Source: Singulisphaera sp. GP187 (lineage in GTDB: Bacteria > Planctomycetota > UBA1135 > UBA2386). From it: a stretch of DNA of 49,019 bases. The notes beneath the pieces were generated by a model. That model saw nothing but the letters and a program-made list of their open reading frames with translations. It made no database searches and was not told the origin of the DNA. Below are positions 12,920 to 21,901 of the stretch, piece by piece; positions within the stretch are counted from its first letter, which is position 1, and every line of letters begins with the position of its first letter. Both the position numbers and the translations under genes were made by a program. The DNA lies in NCBI GenBank assembly GCA_945871815.1, contig CAMBXM010000009.1, positions 1-49,019 of the forward strand. The letters run 5' to 3'.

Positions 12920-13651
12920 ATGAGCCACGATCACGGACACTCAGTCGTCGTCCCCGCGCCGGGACCTGGCTTTCTGCCGCACACCGTCGCGCACCACTTC
13001 GACACGCCGACGCAGGAGTTCCAGTCTGCCAAACTGGGCTTCTGGCTGTTTCTCGCGACGGAAATCCTGCTCTTCGGCGGCATGTTCGCCGCCTATTTCT
13101 TCTTCCATCAGGCATACCCCGAGACCTTCCACCAAGGTGGCAAGCAGTTGAGCTGGGAACTTGGCGCGATCAACACGACCGTGCTCCTGCTCAGCTCCTG
13201 GACGATGGCCATGGGCGTTCGGTGTGCGCAAACGAGCCAGAAGAACAAGCTGCTCGTGTACTGCGGTCTCACAGTGCTAGGCGCCGTGATCTTCATGGTC
13301 ATCAAGACCATCGAGTACATGGCGAAGTACGAGCACGGCTTCCTGCCGGTGTTCGGCGGTATGGGCTATGACGAAGCGACCGGTCAGCTCGCGTGGTACA
13401 AGGACTACCACGGTGTGATGGAGGGTGTGCCCTTCGGCAACCTGTTCTTCTCCATCTACTTCACGATGACGGCGATCCACGGCCTGCACGTCATCATCGG
13501 CGCCGGTCTGATCCTCTGGATCATGAAGGGCGCTGCAAAGGGCCGCTTCCACGCGCACTACTATCTTCCCGTCGACCTGGTCGGCCTCTACTGGCACCTC
13601 GTCGATCTGATCTGGATCTTCCTGTTCCCGCTGCTTTACCTGGTGCCCTGA
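12920..13651 (+). CDS. coxC: Cytochrome c oxidase subunit III
   Basis: This 243-residue protein is of the CoxC/CtaE family. Segments KLGFWLFLATEILLFGG, TVLLLSSWTMAMG, YFTMTAIHGLHVIIG and the C-terminal YWHLVDLIWIFLFPLLYL are typical subunit III helices. The protein stabilises subunit I and its proton uptake. The N-terminus is His-rich (MSHDHGHS). Its stop shares one base with the next start (TGATG). Confidence 0.93.
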   Translation: MSHDHGHSVVVPAPGPGFLPHTVAHHFDTPTQEFQSAKLGFWLFLATEILLFGGMFAAYFFFHQAYPETFHQGGKQLSWELGAINTTVLLLSSWTMAMGVRCAQTSQKNKLLVYCGLTVLGAVIFMVIKTIEYMAKYEHGFLPVFGGMGYDEATGQLAWYKDYHGVMEGVPFGNLFFSIYFTMTAIHGLHVIIGAGLILWIMKGAAKGRFHAHYYLPVDLVGLYWHLVDLIWIFLFPLLYLVP

Positions 13652-14070
13652 TGTCTGCGCACAACCACGCTCACGACGCGTCGTCTGCCCATGGTCACGA
13701 TGCCCACGGCTACGGGCCGCACCATGTCACCTCGTCGAAGGTCTTCTTCAACGTTCTGTTGACGCTGTTGTTCTTGACGATCATCACGGTGGCCGCCTCG
13801 CGCGTCGACTTCGGGGCTGCCAACCTGTTGATCGCGATGCTCATCGCCAGCGTGAAGGCGTCACTGGTCATCGCCATCTTCATGCACGTCAAGTGGGACA
13901 CGGCGATCAACAAGGTCTTCTTCCTCAGTTCGTTCCTCTTCCTGTCACTACTGATGATCTTCACCTTGTCGGACCAGGCCACGCGCGGCCGGGCCAACCC
14001 GATCAACAAGATGAAGGCGCCCGTCGACTGGCAGTTCGTGCAGCCCAAAGCGCAGCACACCAACCACTGA
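13651..14070 (+). CDS. coxD: Cytochrome c oxidase subunit IV
   Basis: This 139-residue protein starts at the ATG sharing one base with the coxC stop. It has a His/Asp-rich N-terminus (HNHAHDASSAHGHDAHG) and three membrane helices, including ANLLIAMLIASVKASLVIAIF followed by MHVKWD, the signature of the bacterial CyoD/subunit IV family. The longer open frame that begins within coxC is out-of-frame sequence. It is the last gene of the respiratory operon, although the next gene follows after only 21 bases. Confidence 0.88.
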   Translation: MSAHNHAHDASSAHGHDAHGYGPHHVTSSKVFFNVLLTLLFLTIITVAASRVDFGAANLLIAMLIASVKASLVIAIFMHVKWDTAINKVFFLSSFLFLSLLMIFTLSDQATRGRANPINKMKAPVDWQFVQPKAQHTNH

Positions 14071-14091
14071 CCGGCTGCACGATCGCATTCG

Positions 14092-16974
14092 ATGTCCGTT
14101 GACAGCGGTGGCACACCGCAGCCTATTGCGGCCCTGGAAGCTGCTTACCTGAATGCGCGCGCGCCCAGTGCCGCGCGCGTTGCGTTCTGGACCCGTGACG
14201 GGATCGTCGAATCGGCGCTGCCCGATGCTCTTGGTGCCAAGACCGAGCGGATCGAGCTCCAACTTCTGGTTCCCGTCGACGAGTCTTCGCTCCAGCCCGT
14301 CAGCAGCCCCAGGGGGGAGGAGGACGAGAAGCTCCCCGGACGAGTTGCGCCATCGCTTTGGACGATGCCGGCTGTGAGCCTGCCATTGAGCGCCGCGGTG
14401 CCGTGGCTGGCAACGCTCGACCTGACGCATCTCATGCCGTCGATGCGTTCGCTCGCGGCAGCCGCAAAGCTCTGCGTGCACATGCGCGACCGCGGCGAGT
14501 TTGCGCCCGCGCCGCAACCAGGAGTTGCTCGTTTCGCCCCACACTGGTCGCCGCAGACGCAATCGTGCCTCGCTGCTCTGGCGGAACTGGTGCCGGGCAT
14601 GCTGCTTACTGCGCGCATCGCCGTGCCAGACGATCCCGTCTTCGCCGTGACGCCGCGCAACCTGCTGGTGAGCTTTGCCGGCCAGGCCATCGACCAGATC
14701 GCTGGCGAGCAGCAGCCCCGCTTCGATAAGGCCGAACGGTTGCCACGTGAGTTCTGGCACACCAACATGGTCCCGGTACTCGAGATCCTCGTGCCGGACC
14801 GCCCCCTCGAAGAGACCACACCCTGGGGGATGCAATTGCTGGCGCGGCCGATTCCGGGCGTCGACCTGCTCGAGACACTGGAGCAAGTTCATCAGCGCAT
14901 CGGCCAGTCGTTGTTTCCCAACGAACTGCTGCGCGACAGCGTGCAGCGCTTCGAACACAAGATCGACGATCTCGCAGACAAGATCCCGCCGCTGCGCCGC
15001 GCCAGGAATCTCGTCGACGGCAAGGTGAGTCTCACGCGTCAGGAGCTCGACCAGATCCTTGATCATCTCCCGCTGCTCGAGACCGAAGGGTTCGAGCTGC
15101 GTCTACCCGGCATCGAGTCGATGCAGCGCCTGTCGGCGCACGTGACCCTGCAAGAGGTTCCCGGCGGCGACTCGTTGCGGCCGTGGTTCGAGTTCCGCTG
15201 GAATCTCGCGCTCGGCGACACCGTTCTAACGCGCAACGAGTTCGACGCACTGGTCGATGCACGTACGCCTCTTGTCTTCCTCGATCGCAAGCCCGTGCTG
15301 CTCAGCCCGAAGGACCGCCAGGCACTGGTGGACTTCAAGAAGCGCATGCAAGACACCGGCGAGCGCATCAGCTTCTTCGAGGCTCTGCGCCTGCGCCTCG
15401 GCGGCGCTGCCCACCTGCACGGACTCGCGATGGAGACCGTGGCGAGCACGCCACGCCTCGAGCAGCTGCTCGACAACCTCGAGCACTCCCGCGCCGTCGA
15501 AGGGCGCGAACTTCCAAGTGGCTTCTTGGGCGAGTTGCGCCCCTACCAGCAGCGCGGTCACGCTTGGCTGTACTACCTCGTTGACCAGGGCTTTGGCGCG
15601 TGTCTGGCCGACGACATGGGTCTCGGCAAGACCGTACAGGCGATCGCTGTCATGCTCGATTGGCGCAAACGCCCCGAGCGCCGCAAGTGCATGCTGATCG
15701 TCTGCCCAGTCTCGGTGTTGGGTAACTGGCGGCGCGAACTCCATCGCTTTGCGCCAGAGCTGCGTGTCTCGTTGCACCACGGCAAGACCCGCGCCGACAC
15801 CGCCGAGAGCTTTCAGCAACTGCTGTCGTCCACCGACGTGATGCTGACGAGCTACAACCTGCTGCAACGCGACGAGGAGCTTCTCACGGGCTCTGCGTTC
15901 GAGGGCGTGATCCTCGACGAAGCGCAGAACATCAAGAATCCGACGACCAAGCAGTCCCGCGTCGCACGCACGTTGCGCGGCAACTTCCGCATGGCGTTGA
16001 CCGGCACCCCGCTGGAGAACCGTCCGCTGGACCTGTGGTCGATCATGGACTTCCTCAACGAGGGTCTGCTCGGCTCACGCACTCAGTTCTTGCAGACGCT
16101 TGAACACCCGATCGTCAAGCAGCGTCGCCAGAGTTCGATGTCGGCCCTCGCGCGCCTCGTACGTCCGTTCGTGTTGCGCCGACTCAAGACCGATTCCGAC
16201 ATCGTCGCCGACCTACCCGAGAAGACCGAGCAGATCGTCGCGTCGACGTTGTCGCGTGAACAAGCGATCCTCTACGAGACCGTCGTCCGCAAGGGCTTGC
16301 AGGATGTCGAACGCGCGCAAGAGGGCATCGCCCGCCGCGGCGCGATCCTCACGACGTTGCTGCGCCTGAAGCAGGTGTGCAACCACCCGGCTCACTACCT
16401 CGGCGACGGTAGCTCGCTGCATTCCCGTAGTGGCAAGCTCGACCTGCTGACCGAGATGCTGGAGGAGGCGCTCGAAGAAGGCGATCGCTGCCTCGTGTTC
16501 ACGCAGTTCAAGGAGATGGGGTCGCTGCTGAAGACTCACGTCGAGGAACGCACCGGCGGCAGCGTGCTGTTCCTGCACGGCAGCGTGCCGCAAAAGGAGC
16601 GTGACACCATGGTCGCCGACTTCCAGGAGTCCCGGCCTGACGGTCCAAAGGTCTTCGTGCTGTCGCTCAAGGCTGGTGGCACAGGTCTCAACCTCACGGC
16701 AGCCAACCGTGTGTTCCATTTTGACCGCTGGTGGAATCCCGCCGTCGAGGACCAGGCAACCGACCGAGCCTTCCGCATCGGTCAGCAGCGCAACGTGTTC
16801 GTGCACAAATTCGTCTGCACTGGGACGCTCGAAGAACGCATCCAGCAGATGCTCGAGCGCAAGCGCGAGGTCGCCGACAACCTCCTCGCCGCCGGTGAGA
16901 ACTGGATAACCGAACTCAGCAACGACGACTTGAAGCGGCTGCTCGCACTCGACCGCCAGGAGGCGATGGCGTGA
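14092..16974 (+). CDS. SNF2-family DNA-dependent ATPase (Swi2/Snf2 helicase-like)
   Basis: This 960-residue protein carries all main SF2 motifs. Motif I is DDMGLGKTVQ (Lys513), Ia is VCPVSVLGNW, II is DEAQ (609-612), III is LTGTPLENR, and the C-terminal motifs are GGTGLNLTAANRV and QATDRAFRIGQ (about 888-898). The first 470 or so residues are a bacterial SNF2-associated region. The C-terminal helicase half is about residues 780-935. Such proteins translocate on double-stranded DNA to remodel bound proteins. The target here is unknown. It overlaps the SWIM-domain gene by 4 bases, so the two are probably made together. It follows coxD closely but has no link to respiration. Confidence 0.92.
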   Translation: MSVDSGGTPQPIAALEAAYLNARAPSAARVAFWTRDGIVESALPDALGAKTERIELQLLVPVDESSLQPVSSPRGEEDEKLPGRVAPSLWTMPAVSLPLSAAVPWLATLDLTHLMPSMRSLAAAAKLCVHMRDRGEFAPAPQPGVARFAPHWSPQTQSCLAALAELVPGMLLTARIAVPDDPVFAVTPRNLLVSFAGQAIDQIAGEQQPRFDKAERLPREFWHTNMVPVLEILVPDRPLEETTPWGMQLLARPIPGVDLLETLEQVHQRIGQSLFPNELLRDSVQRFEHKIDDLADKIPPLRRARNLVDGKVSLTRQELDQILDHLPLLETEGFELRLPGIESMQRLSAHVTLQEVPGGDSLRPWFEFRWNLALGDTVLTRNEFDALVDARTPLVFLDRKPVLLSPKDRQALVDFKKRMQDTGERISFFEALRLRLGGAAHLHGLAMETVASTPRLEQLLDNLEHSRAVEGRELPSGFLGELRPYQQRGHAWLYYLVDQGFGACLADDMGLGKTVQAIAVMLDWRKRPERRKCMLIVCPVSVLGNWRRELHRFAPELRVSLHHGKTRADTAESFQQLLSSTDVMLTSYNLLQRDEELLTGSAFEGVILDEAQNIKNPTTKQSRVARTLRGNFRMALTGTPLENRPLDLWSIMDFLNEGLLGSRTQFLQTLEHPIVKQRRQSSMSALARLVRPFVLRRLKTDSDIVADLPEKTEQIVASTLSREQAILYETVVRKGLQDVERAQEGIARRGAILTTLLRLKQVCNHPAHYLGDGSSLHSRSGKLDLLTEMLEEALEEGDRCLVFTQFKEMGSLLKTHVEERTGGSVLFLHGSVPQKERDTMVADFQESRPDGPKVFVLSLKAGGTGLNLTAANRVFHFDRWWNPAVEDQATDRAFRIGQQRNVFVHKFVCTGTLEERIQQMLERKREVADNLLAAGENWITELSNDDLKRLLALDRQEAMA

Positions 16975-17684
16975 CCGATACCAAAGCCGTGTCACTGGGC
17001 GAACGTTGGCGCCGCGACGCCACGCGCGGCGTGGACGACAAGCGCCTCGCAGCCGCACTCGAGTTGCTGCCGTCGATTCGCAAGCAGATGGTCCGCATCC
17101 GTCCCGGCTCCATGCGAGCCGAGATGGAGGGCTCCATGGGATCGATCCACGAAGTCAGCCTCCAGGTGGTCATGCTGCCGCAAAAGGAATGGACCACCGT
17201 GGTCCGCGTCCTTCGCCGCAGTCGGTCCATCGTCGAAGCGCTCGAGCAGGGACGCGTGCCCCGCGCGTTCGACCGCTTGATCGCGCGGATCGTCGGCGAG
17301 CCACTGTTCCCAGATCCTCGTCGTGTGACGTTTGGCTGCTCGTGCGATCAGCAGGAGAAGCCGTGTCGACACGTGTTGGCTCTCAACGAGCTGTTCGCAC
17401 GCCGGCTGGACGAGAAGCCGTGGGAACTACTCGTGCTGCGCGGCATCGACCTGCACGGTTTGCTCGCCAAGGTCCGCCAGACAGGCTCCGACCCTGACTT
17501 GCCGCCACTCGCGTTTGGCGCCCCGGAAGAACCGGTGCTGTATCCGGAGGCCGAAGGGGCCGACCTCGACGCCGCGCTGGGACCAACCCAGGTTCGCTGG
17601 CTTCTTGGCGACATCACGCCGCGCTCGCTCGATGCCGTTCGTCGATGTCTCGACGATCTGCTGAAGACGCCGCTGGCGCCTTGA
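16971..17684 (+). CDS. SWIM zinc-finger protein, partner of the SNF2 ATPase
   Basis: This 237-residue protein has a SWIM-type zinc motif, CxCx6CxH, formed by Cys123, Cys125, Cys132 and His134 in GCSCDQQEKPCRH. SWIM domains bind nucleic acid or protein partners and often occur beside SNF2 ATPases. The start is a GTG overlapping the SNF2 stop (GTGA). The N-terminal 110 residues contain no family I recognise. A joint role in chromosome transactions is inferred from the coupling. Confidence 0.87.
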   Translation: MTDTKAVSLGERWRRDATRGVDDKRLAAALELLPSIRKQMVRIRPGSMRAEMEGSMGSIHEVSLQVVMLPQKEWTTVVRVLRRSRSIVEALEQGRVPRAFDRLIARIVGEPLFPDPRRVTFGCSCDQQEKPCRHVLALNELFARRLDEKPWELLVLRGIDLHGLLAKVRQTGSDPDLPPLAFGAPEEPVLYPEAEGADLDAALGPTQVRWLLGDITPRSLDAVRRCLDDLLKTPLAP

Positions 17685-17704
17685 GCCGCTAGTCGGGTGA
17701 CTCC

Positions 17705-17797
17705 GAAGATCGTCTTCCAGGTTGGCGCGTCACGGGCCTCGTGCAGAAAGAGCCGCAACAACACGGCTTGTCGGTGGCCACATTGTCCGTGACCACC
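17705..17797. terminator. two hairpins in the gap between convergent genes
   Basis: The 225-base gap between the SWIM gene and the minus-strand cassette contains GAAGA/TCTTC (17705-17717, 3-base loop). It also contains a longer inverted repeat GGTGGCCAC (17773-17781) with GTGACCACC (17789-17797), which differ by one wobble position. Either could end transcription from both sides. Neither has a convincing T-run, so the call is tentative. Confidence 0.35.
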
Positions 17798-17909
17798 TTG
17801 AGGCGCGGCGACGCAGCACGCCCCATGCACAGACCGCGGCATGGAATGCGAACCCGGGATTCACTCCGCTTGATTGGCAGCGTCGTTCCTGCCGACGCAC
17901 GCACCAACA

Positions 17910-19274
17910 TCAAGCAGCCTGCACTCGGCCCTGACGTAGTCGGTGCAGCTTTGCCTTGATCACTCCCGCTAGCGGCCCCGCCAGCAGTAGAAGGCTGCAG
18001 ACGCAGAGGATGTAGGGGGCAAAGTAGTAGCGGACGAGCGCTGCCTGCCCGAACAACAACTGAGGGGCCATGTTGCAGATCGCACCGGCGTAGACGGCAG
18101 CAGCAGCCAGAGCCCGCGGTGCTCGCAGCAGACAGGCCACGAAACAGATGACTCCGGTCAACGCGAACCAGAACCACCCCTTCCACAGCAGAGTGGTCGC
18201 CGTGCTTCTCGCGTAGTCATTGATCAGGGTCCAACCATCACCTCCCGGTTCACCGAGACCAAGAGCTGCATTGCGGCTGATGTCTGGGTAGAAGCCCTGC
18301 GGCCATTCGACACCGATCATCAAGAACAGAGCTGCATAGCGAGCTTTGACAGCAAAGTAGGCCGCGGGGTTGCGCTTGATGGTCTCTAGCCACGCGGCCC
18401 CAAGACTGGCCCCTTCTTCACGCGTGGACGGGAGCTTGAAGACAGGCTTGTTGTCGCCCCGCCAGAAGATCGGCGAACACAAAGCGGGTTCGTACAAGAC
18501 CAAGATCTCTTCGGCTGTGGCACCTTCCGGCACGAGTGCCGGAGGGATCAGGTGGGTGCCAGTCTTCTGGTACACACCGGCCATGTCGAACAACTGGGAA
18601 ACGCCAAGGACACGGTCCCGCGACGGCGACCCGAGCAGCACGGTCGTCACCAAGAAGGCCAGTGCTCCGAATCCGGCCGACCCCACGACGCTCCACATGG
18701 CCGCCCGCCGCTTGGAGAACTCGGGGCGATGCAGCATGACGCAGGCGAACATCACCGGTGGGATCGCAACGATCATCCCTGACCGAGCACAGAATCCGTA
18801 GAACAGCAAGAACGCGCTGGCGAGTTGTGCCCTGCGTGACTGCGACACCGAGGCAATCGCGACAGCGAGGCTCCACGCGACGCCAACCTGCATGTTGGAT
18901 TCGATCATCGATGTGAAACAAAAGAGCGGCGGCAAGAACCCGAGGACGGAGCCGAGCATTGCCGCGAAGACCTGCCTCTCACGCAGCGCTCCCTTGATGA
19001 ACAGCGCGAAGGTGAGCCAAAAGGCAGCGAGCTGTGCGAGATAAAACACGGCGACCGAAACAGGTACCGAACACAGGGCCACCACTGGGGACCAAACGAA
19101 GCCCGACATCGGCTCCTGATAGCCCCAGAAGGTGAACGCCTCTGCCTCTCGGATCGTGCTCTCCATGTCAGGGGAGATGGCGCCGGGCCACGCCGCAACG
19201 ACGGTCGCCACAAATCCAAACACCACCGGCAAGAACAGAAGAGCTAGAAGGCGATTGGGCACGCGGGCGGACAT
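17910..19274 (-). CDS. polytopic membrane protein, GT-C glycosyltransferase-like
   Basis: This protein of about 454 residues has roughly ten membrane helices. The first extracytoplasmic loop reads PGAISPDMES followed by acidic residues and FVWSPVVAL. A PG-x-x-SPD loop of this kind is common in uncharacterised GT-C-like proteins, which use lipid-linked sugars on the outer face of the membrane. I cannot name a family more exactly. The ATG at 19274 is chosen because translation then begins just before the first helix; the frame stays open 21 codons further upstream. It is the last gene of the minus-strand cassette, 195 bases after the previous one. Confidence 0.75.
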   Translation of the reverse strand: MSARVPNRLLALLFLPVVFGFVATVVAAWPGAISPDMESTIREAEAFTFWGYQEPMSGFVWSPVVALCSVPVSVAVFYLAQLAAFWLTFALFIKGALRERQVFAAMLGSVLGFLPPLFCFTSMIESNMQVGVAWSLAVAIASVSQSRRAQLASAFLLFYGFCARSGMIVAIPPVMFACVMLHRPEFSKRRAAMWSVVGSAGFGALAFLVTTVLLGSPSRDRVLGVSQLFDMAGVYQKTGTHLIPPALVPEGATAEEILVLYEPALCSPIFWRGDNKPVFKLPSTREEGASLGAAWLETIKRNPAAYFAVKARYAALFLMIGVEWPQGFYPDISRNAALGLGEPGGDGWTLINDYARSTATTLLWKGWFWFALTGVICFVACLLRAPRALAAAAVYAGAICNMAPQLLFGQAALVRYYFAPYILCVCSLLLLAGPLAGVIKAKLHRLRQGRVQAA

Positions 19275-19469
19275 TGGTGGATCTTCGCTCGAGCAAGGGG
19301 TGTTTTCACAGATGGCCTGCGGGCGAGGCCGAGTCACAGTGACCTGGGGAAAGTAGCGGACTCGTTGCGGAATCTCAGGACGCGCCGCGAGTTCGCGACG
19401 CAGTCCTCGAGGCCAGCCGCAGCCACCAGTGCATTGAAGAGCAACTCTAGGGGCGCAGTTGTCGGCACC

Positions 19470-20297
19470 TCAGGTCTTAGCTGGTGTGCCGTAGACAGTC
19501 TGCAGCAGTTGGAGCACTCGTGGCAGTTCCGTTCGCAAGTCGCGCTCGGGGTTGAACCGCATCTCTACCGACGTCCAGTGCGCATAGCCAAGTTGCCGTA
19601 GCTGGTCAGCGAGAACCGCGTGCTTCACGCCTCCCTGCCCGATCGGACCGAGAGAAGGCTCACTCACGTGGAAGTGGCACATGCTGCCGGTCGCCGCGCG
19701 CAGCGAGGCTTCGAGCGGATCGCCCGCCAAGGTCATACCAGCAGCATCAAGATGCAGCCGGAAGCCTGGGTGGTCGACAGCGCGCACCAAGTCGAGGCCC
19801 TGCTGCGCGCAGGTGACGTAGTCGCACTCGTACTGGGGCGGATTTGGCTCGATGCAAAGCGTCACACTGTGCTTGATCGCGGCTTCGCCTGCGCGGCGGA
19901 AAAAATCGATGGCGATCGCATCTGCCTCAACGCGCGGACGGCTGCCTACTTTGCGGTTCTTGGGCGACCCGAACACGAGCGGCCCAGCGCCTAGAGTGGA
20001 AGCCAGCGCCATGATCGCTTCCAAGTACTGGAGCATCTCGTCGCGTTTCGCCTGATCCTCGAACACCTGCAGGTCAGCGCGACCGAACAGCAACGACTGC
20101 ATAGCCACGATGCGAATCCCGCGTTGCTCCCAGAACCGCCGGTACTCGAGTAATTCGGCAGCGCTCGCGAGCAGAGGCTTTGGCCAGATCTTCGTCGGCG
20201 CAATCTCGACGCCGACGACGCCCATCTCCAGCATCAGATCAGCGACCCAGGCGTCATCCGCAACGTTCCACGCGATGTTGGAGATCGCAGTCTTCAC
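19470..20297 (-). CDS. sugar isomerase/epimerase-like TIM-barrel protein
   Basis: This 275-residue protein is of the AP-endonuclease-2/xylose isomerase-like fold. The usual metal-binding set is visible in order: Glu in CIEPNPP, Asp in HLDAAGM, His in FHVSEP and Glu in SVEMRF. It is likely to isomerise or epimerise a sugar or inosose-like compound. The exact substrate is not deducible. The GTG start overlaps the stop of the upstream epimerase gene (GTGA), so the two are translationally coupled. The context is glycan synthesis. Confidence 0.8.
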   Translation of the reverse strand: MKTAISNIAWNVADDAWVADLMLEMGVVGVEIAPTKIWPKPLLASAAELLEYRRFWEQRGIRIVAMQSLLFGRADLQVFEDQAKRDEMLQYLEAIMALASTLGAGPLVFGSPKNRKVGSRPRVEADAIAIDFFRRAGEAAIKHSVTLCIEPNPPQYECDYVTCAQQGLDLVRAVDHPGFRLHLDAAGMTLAGDPLEASLRAATGSMCHFHVSEPSLGPIGQGGVKHAVLADQLRQLGYAHWTSVEMRFNPERDLRTELPRVLQLLQTVYGTPAKT

Positions 20298-21064
20298 GGG
20301 CGCACCCAGCCTTCGTTCTTTGCGAACTCACGGATACCTGCGAGGACACTCTTCTTGTCAGCGACATAGCCGCGCGAACCGCCGAACACCGAGGCGTGCT
20401 TCGACTTCATGTCGTAGCGCGGCGCATTCGACTGTTCCGGGGCCGGCAGGCTCACACCCAGTCCGTCCATGGCAACCTCCCGGACGCTGGTCGGTTCGGT
20501 TGCGAAGTTCACGAGGCCGAGCCCCTGCTGCTGCGCCATCTGCACGTGCGCCCACAGATGCTGCATGTCGTAGAACTGAAACACTGCGTTCGGAACGATC
20601 TGATCCACGCGATTGCCGGTCAGAATATCGAAGATGATGTTCTTCTTGAGACCGACGCCAAACAGCCCGGGCAGGCGCACGACCACCGTGTCGAAGCGCT
20701 CCCGCAAGAAGTCCTCGAGCCACAAACGGTGGCGGCCGTAGGGACTGCCGCTCGCCCGGTCGATCGGCGTGTGTTCATCCACGTCCAAAGGACTCGGATA
20801 CACATCGACGGTGGAGATCAAGACGACCTTGCGGGCGCGGACGGTCTCGAATGGTGCCATCAATCGCTTGATGCTGGCCAAGTCCTGTTCGGGCTCCTTG
20901 TTGGCCTTCCACTTCACGCCTGGCGCGGCGGCGCAGGCGACGAGGTCATACGACTTGCCCGCCAACTGTTCGATGTTGGTCGAGTTGTAGAGGTCGTCGA
21001 AGCGGTGCTGCCGCAACAGGGTACCACCCACGAATCCGGTGTGGCCAATAAGGGCGCTGGGCAT
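20294..21064 (-). CDS. NAD(P)-dependent epimerase/dehydratase-like protein with altered active site
   Basis: This 256-residue short-chain (SDR-type) protein starts with the dinucleotide-binding GHTGFVGG. It has ISTVDVYP, in which the Ser/Thr and Tyr-containing strand of extended SDRs is clear. The catalytic YxxxK reads YGRHR, so the Lys is replaced by Arg, and the protein is shorter than most nucleotide-sugar epimerases (about 310-340). It may be a reductase with changed chemistry or a binding protein. An AAAGGAA ribosome site sits 8 bases before the ATG. The stop overlaps the next gene. Confidence 0.8.
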   Translation of the reverse strand: MPSALIGHTGFVGGTLLRQHRFDDLYNSTNIEQLAGKSYDLVACAAAPGVKWKANKEPEQDLASIKRLMAPFETVRARKVVLISTVDVYPSPLDVDEHTPIDRASGSPYGRHRLWLEDFLRERFDTVVVRLPGLFGVGLKKNIIFDILTGNRVDQIVPNAVFQFYDMQHLWAHVQMAQQQGLGLVNFATEPTSVREVAMDGLGVSLPAPEQSNAPRYDMKSKHASVFGGSRGYVADKKSVLAGIREFAKNEGWVRP

Positions 21065-21067
21065 GGG

Positions 21068-21901
21068 TCAGGTTCCTTTCGAGTTCGTTCCTGGTGGGTC
21101 GTAGTGATGCAGGCAGGCTTTGAACAAGGTCTTGAGGACCAACAGGCTACCCTTCAGTGGACTGATCTTGGTCGGGGTCGGCCCCTTGTCTGGATAGGCC
21201 CTGGTCACCGGAACCTCGGTAACTCGGTAGCCAAGCCTGGCAGCGCGGATCGCCAGATAGTAGTGCAGTTCGTAGCGCGCAAAGACGTCGCGAAACGGCG
21301 CCACCCGCGGGTCCAAGAGGAACTCACGGCTATAGCCGCGGAAGCCGTTTGTTGTGTCCGTGTAGCGAAACCGCGAGGCAATGCTGATGAGCGGAGCATG
21401 CAACAACTTGATGCCGAGCATACGCATGGGCGGTGTGTTGATGGCCTTGCCTCCAGGAACAAAGCGACTGCCCTGCACATGGTGGAACCCGGCTTGTAGC
21501 GAATCGACGAAGCGCTGCAGTGCCGCCGGGTCGTCCTTGTTGTTCCCGTCCATCGCAACCACGCCGTCGTAGCCCTGCTCCATCGCGTAGTGGAATGCCA
21601 TGCGCATCTGCGCACTGAGCTTGCCGGCACCAGTCTTGGTCAACAGTGTGCGAACGCCTCGCGGCTTCAGGTTCTGCTCCGTCGTCGAGCCATCCGTGCT
21701 GCCGCCGTCGGCAAGCACGACATCGAGCGGCGCGCCAGCAGCTTGCATCTTCTCCAGTTGCGCCAACAGACGACCGTTCTCGTTGATGACGAAGACCGCC
21801 ACACAGTAGCGATGTCGCTTCTGCGCGAACTCCGTCACCGTGTACGACGGGACTTGAACCACGGCATCGGACGCCTGCACTACGTTCCGCTCGCCACTCA
21901 C
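21068..21901 (-). CDS. GT2-family glycosyltransferase, soluble
   Basis: This 277-residue protein has a GT-A fold resembling dolichol-phosphate-mannose synthases. It contains VLADGGSTDGS near the nucleotide site, VAMDGNNKDDP in place of the usual DxD-containing segment, GSRFVPGG, and NGFRGYSREF with VPVTRAYP towards the end. No membrane helix is present. The first 30 residues precede the fold. The GTG start overlaps the stop of the upstream glycosyltransferase, which implies coupled translation. It probably transfers a sugar onto a lipid carrier or glycan intermediate. Confidence 0.85.
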   Translation of the reverse strand: MSGERNVVQASDAVVQVPSYTVTEFAQKRHRYCVAVFVINENGRLLAQLEKMQAAGAPLDVVLADGGSTDGSTTEQNLKPRGVRTLLTKTGAGKLSAQMRMAFHYAMEQGYDGVVAMDGNNKDDPAALQRFVDSLQAGFHHVQGSRFVPGGKAINTPPMRMLGIKLLHAPLISIASRFRYTDTTNGFRGYSREFLLDPRVAPFRDVFARYELHYYLAIRAARLGYRVTEVPVTRAYPDKGPTPTKISPLKGSLLVLKTLFKACLHHYDPPGTNSKGT

